From the NCBI GenBank assembly GCA_027335515.1, contig DAHWHT010000322.1, positions 1-7,453 of the forward strand: a DNA stretch of 7,453 bases, written 5' to 3'. Every line of letters begins with the position of its first letter. The first letter of the stretch is position 1. Under the pieces are notes generated by a model. It did no database searches and was not told the origin of the DNA. It saw only the letters and a list, made by a program, of their open reading frames with translations. The DNA is from Clostridia bacterium. Its GTDB lineage: Bacteria; Bacillota_E; RBS10-35; JAJYVN01. Below are positions 5,561 to 7,453 of the stretch, piece by piece. The translations under genes were made by a program, and so were the position numbers.

Positions 5561-5771
5561 GTGACAAAGACTCTCAGGGAGCGCATCGTCGTTGATGCAG
5601 AGGTATTGGCTGGCAAACCGGTGGTGCGCGGCACCCGCATCCCAGTCGACTTGGTCTTGAAACGATTGGCTCAGGACCTCGACCTGCAGGCGCCTTTTTG
5701 CTTCGTATCCAAGGCTGACTCCGCTGGATGTGCAGGCGTGCATCGCGTATGCAGACGCGCAACATTCTTAG
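5561..5771 (+). pseudogene. DUF433 antitoxin with a one-base insertion
   Basis: DUF433 proteins are small DNA-binding antitoxins, commonly paired with a DUF5615 PIN-like toxin. The start is GTG at 5561, giving VTKTLRERIVVDAEVLAGKP and then VVRGTRIPVDLVLKRLAQDL, with the hallmark GKPVVRGTRIPV. After DLQA (residue 44) the frame runs into unrelated sequence. Skipping one base at GCGCCTTTTTGC (5690-5701) restores LFASYPRLTPLDVQACIAY and ADAQHS, the normal second half, ending at TAG 5769-5771. The total is 211 bases, one more than 70 codons, as expected for a single inserted base. No toxin gene follows; the next gene converges from the other strand and their stop codons interlock at 5768-5771. It is therefore an orphan. 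Uncorrected, the frame from 5561 would run on to 5989 as nonsense. Confidence 0.8.
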
Positions 5772-7039
5772 AATCGGATGTCGGGACTATCCTCGATGAG
5801 GTCTCGAGTGTTACGTTCATTCATTGCCCGCAAACCCTCCGCCCACGGCAAGCCACCCCGACAGTGTCGGACACCAAAGAACTCGCTGCATCCCCAGAAC
5901 CCGTGCTGCGTCTGGCCGTTGAACCGCAGCGAGAGCGTGCCGTCGCATGCGGGCTCACGACAGGGAATAGCCACAGGCTCCAGAGCTGACAGTACGATCG
6001 CCTGGTCGATGGCCAACGACACCGCAGTGACGAATGTGGCTCCGGCCGAGAGCAGCTGCCGCGCACACGCCATCACAGTGGAGCCAGAGGTCCAAATGTC
6101 ATCGACGATAACGGCATGGCCACGAGGGACGTGCGATCCCTCGCGGAACACCCCTTCGACGTTGGCTCGACGTGCGGTAAAGCCGCCGGCGGCTTTCTGT
6201 TGCGGGTAGTCGCGGACGCAACGGAGCATTTCGGGTGCGAACGACAGGTTCACATCCCCATCGCGGCAAGCCTCTTCGACCAATCGAGCTAACGGCGGCG
6301 CCGGCCGGCCCGGTCGCGGGGGCACCACGGTCACCGCGGCGACTGGGCGCCTGTCCGCGACGATGCGTAACGCCGCCGCCAACCCCGGAAGGACCGGGCG
6401 GCCCGACGTGATCTTAGTCTTCAACTGATAGAGGCGCATGGACGGCTGGTGTTTCGGCCGCCGTGCGTCGGCGGTGGGGAAGTATCGCCCCAGGACCAGG
6501 AGTGACATCGTGGGACGGAGATCCTCGTCCAGCCGGTCGGGCAGCCAGACCAGCACTCCTCCCGGTCTCGCCCCGGACCGAGGAAGCGTTGCGTGGAGTT
6601 CCCCGGCGTAGCCGCTGACCCGTCGCCCGGCCTTGAAGTCCAACAGCCTCTGTCCGGCCTCGGCAAAGTCGGCGCACCAGAGGTCTGGAAGCGCCTGAGG
6701 TGCCCGGTCACCGACCAGAAGCGTACTCAGCCGGGCACATGCTGCACCGGCGACCTCTTCCGGATTTGAGGAGACGAAAACGGTCTGGAATGGTTGGCCA
6801 TCGAGTTCCTCTAAGGCACGGCGCACATTGCCCTGCACATCAAAGACGTACGTGCTCTCCCAAGGCAGCGTTGCTATCACCTTGGGCAGGCTCACCTTCC
6901 ACTGGACACGTGCAGCAGGAGGCACGAGTACAACGACACTGCCGGCGGCCGCCAAAGAAACCAGTTCCCGTGCATGGCGTTCTGGGCCGTCTCCGGCATG
7001 CACCAGAATGTACTGCAGCGTGTTCAGTTCAACGAACAT
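5768..7039 (-). CDS. Type I phosphoribosyltransferase with C-terminal topoisomerase-type C4 zinc finger
   Basis: A 423-residue protein. The PRPP-binding loop is VIVDDIWTSGST (310-321, Asp313-Asp314), preceded by VTVVPPRPGR (236-245) and QQKAAGGFTARRANVEGVF (280-298), a ComF/GntX-like arrangement. The tail is a C4 zinc finger of the kind found at the end of DNA topoisomerase I: Cys360-x4-Cys365, then GFWGCSEFFGVRHC with Cys384 and Cys393. Residues 1-200 are less clear; VSSNPEEVAGA and LPDLWCADFAEA weakly recall a HAD fold. The start is ATG at 7039, overlapping the stop of the DprA-like gene by 11 bases. The longer in-frame start at 7252 lies wholly inside that gene and its first 70 residues are only a shadow. 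The overlap implies translational coupling and a shared task. The substrate is unknown; the zinc finger suggests action on or near DNA. Confident for both domains, not for function. Confidence 0.82.
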   Translation of the reverse strand: MFVELNTLQYILVHAGDGPERHARELVSLAAAGSVVVLVPPAARVQWKVSLPKVIATLPWESTYVFDVQGNVRRALEELDGQPFQTVFVSSNPEEVAGAACARLSTLLVGDRAPQALPDLWCADFAEAGQRLLDFKAGRRVSGYAGELHATLPRSGARPGGVLVWLPDRLDEDLRPTMSLLVLGRYFPTADARRPKHQPSMRLYQLKTKITSGRPVLPGLAAALRIVADRRPVAAVTVVPPRPGRPAPPLARLVEEACRDGDVNLSFAPEMLRCVRDYPQQKAAGGFTARRANVEGVFREGSHVPRGHAVIVDDIWTSGSTVMACARQLLSAGATFVTAVSLAIDQAIVLSALEPVAIPCREPACDGTLSLRFNGQTQHGFWGCSEFFGVRHCRGGLPWAEGLRAMNERNTRDLIEDSPDIRF

Positions 7040-7453
7040 GAAGCGGGATGACCTCAGCTCGCGGCCTGTCGGCCGACTCCGCAGTGTCGGAAGCCATCTT
7101 CGGAGCAAGGAGCCCCTCTGCCTCCAGGACGTCGAGCAGTTCTTCGATCGTCGCGAACCGGTGTGCGCCCTGCTCCATAAAGCGCGCCGGCCATCGAAGG
7201 CGGCGATCGTCCAAGGCGCTTTGGGGGATGAACAACTTCCGACCTTGGGCAAGACACTGGCGCGCTTGAATCAGCGCGCCGCTCGTCTCTGAGGCCTCGA
7301 CCACCACCGTGCCCAGGCAGAGGCCGCTCATGGTCGCATTGCGCTTGGGAAAGAACGAACGGTGGACTATTGCCCCGGGCCTGAATTGGGACACGACCGC
7401 ACCAAGCGCACCGATGGTCTCTTGAAGTTCGGCGTGCTCCTTCGGATAGTGGG
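7029..7453 (-). CDS. DprA-like (Smf) DNA-processing protein, partial at the right edge
   Basis: The visible 140 residues are the C-terminal half of a DprA Rossmann domain. DprA binds single-stranded DNA and, in competent bacteria, loads RecA. The pattern is HYPKEHAELQETIGALGAVV, SQFRPG, FFPKRN, then SGLCLGTVVVEASETSGAL (42-60), QARQCLAQGRKLFIP (62-76) and a later RFMEQGAHRFATIEELLDVL. This follows the family order 'SE-ppG..P.-FP-RN...SGLS..VVVEA..SGSL..A..A...GR.VFAVP'. After the core, the usual 'PG' segment is replaced by PQSALDDRRLRWP, and no winged-helix C-terminal domain is present, so this is an accessory DprA relative and not clearly the housekeeping dprA. The GTG or ATG that open the frame at 7394 and inside are not true starts, since family sequence continues to the window edge. 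Its stop (7031-7029) overlaps the start of the phosphoribosyltransferase gene. Confidence 0.82.
   Translation of the reverse strand, partial: HYPKEHAELQETIGALGAVVSQFRPGAIVHRSFFPKRNATMSGLCLGTVVVEASETSGALIQARQCLAQGRKLFIPQSALDDRRLRWPARFMEQGAHRFATIEELLDVLEAEGLLAPKMASDTAESADRPRAEVIPLHVR

Noticed and set aside
4582..5640. 352-codon minus-strand frame
   Set aside because: Only its last 25 or so codons (AASIQHAATRIIAAIDPD onward) are real, as the third frame of the ArdC relic. The rest is a shadow through the non-coding region.
5772..5989. Continuation of the DUF433 frame to 5989
   Set aside because: After the insertion at 5693 the frame is nonsense and runs antisense to the PRTase gene; the corrected frame stops at 5771.
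7040..7252. Upstream start (7252) for the PRTase gene
   Set aside because: The added 71 residues overlap the DprA-like gene completely and have no protein-like pattern; ATG 7039 fits the operon overlap.
1..7453. CRISPR arrays, rRNA and tRNA genes
   Set aside because: No regularly spaced repeats with unique spacers, no rRNA-like conserved blocks and no cloverleaf with a TTC arm were noticed on either strand by eye.

Overview
The window is about 70% GC by eye and looks bacterial. Starts are often GTG, Shine-Dalgarno sites are strong (GGAGG), and the gene families include DUF5348, a RadC-like JAB protein, ArdC-type peptidase, DUF433 and DprA. This mixture suggests a high-GC Bacillota-like lineage, possibly thermophilic, but that is a guess from gene content and not a taxonomic call. 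The region is an accessory, mobile-element-like stretch in which many genes are damaged.

Layout, left to right. (1) Positions 1-605 hold a strong hairpin and, on the minus strand, the catalytic half of a tyrosine recombinase that has lost its N-terminal domains. (2) Positions 606-1189 have no convincing gene. They contain a GC-rich hairpin and a cluster of 22-nt direct and inverted repeats that resemble IS21-type end repeats. (3) Positions 1190-3181 (+) encode a GH36 alpha-galactosidase cut by one in-frame amber codon (TAG, 3014-3016); its C-terminal domain continues in the same frame to 3181. (4) Positions 5167 down to 3307 form a minus-strand block: an ArdC-type metallopeptidase relic, a DUF5348 protein, a RadC-like JAB protein and an unrecognised 122-residue protein. 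The last two are probably translationally coupled through a GTGA overlap, once a frameshift at the end of the RadC gene is taken into account. (5) Positions 5168-5560 are non-coding and rich in inverted repeats. (6) Positions 5561-5771 (+) are a DUF433 antitoxin with a one-base insertion and no visible toxin partner. (7) Positions 7453 down to 5768 form a minus-strand pair that overlaps by 11 bases: a DprA-like protein, running off the right edge, and a type I phosphoribosyltransferase fused to a C-terminal topoisomerase-type C4 zinc finger.

How the parts may fit. ArdC, DUF5348, RadC-like JAB and integrase genes are common cargo of plasmids and integrative elements, so block 4 reads as the remains of an element's establishment or maintenance module. 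The DprA/PRTase-zinc-finger pair is intact as far as visible and is the best candidate for a little-described DNA-related system. Single-base lesions occur in at least three genes (ArdC twice, RadC, DUF433), alongside an amber codon (GH36) and a truncation (integrase). This points either to a decaying island or, for some of the indels in G/C or T runs, to sequencing error.
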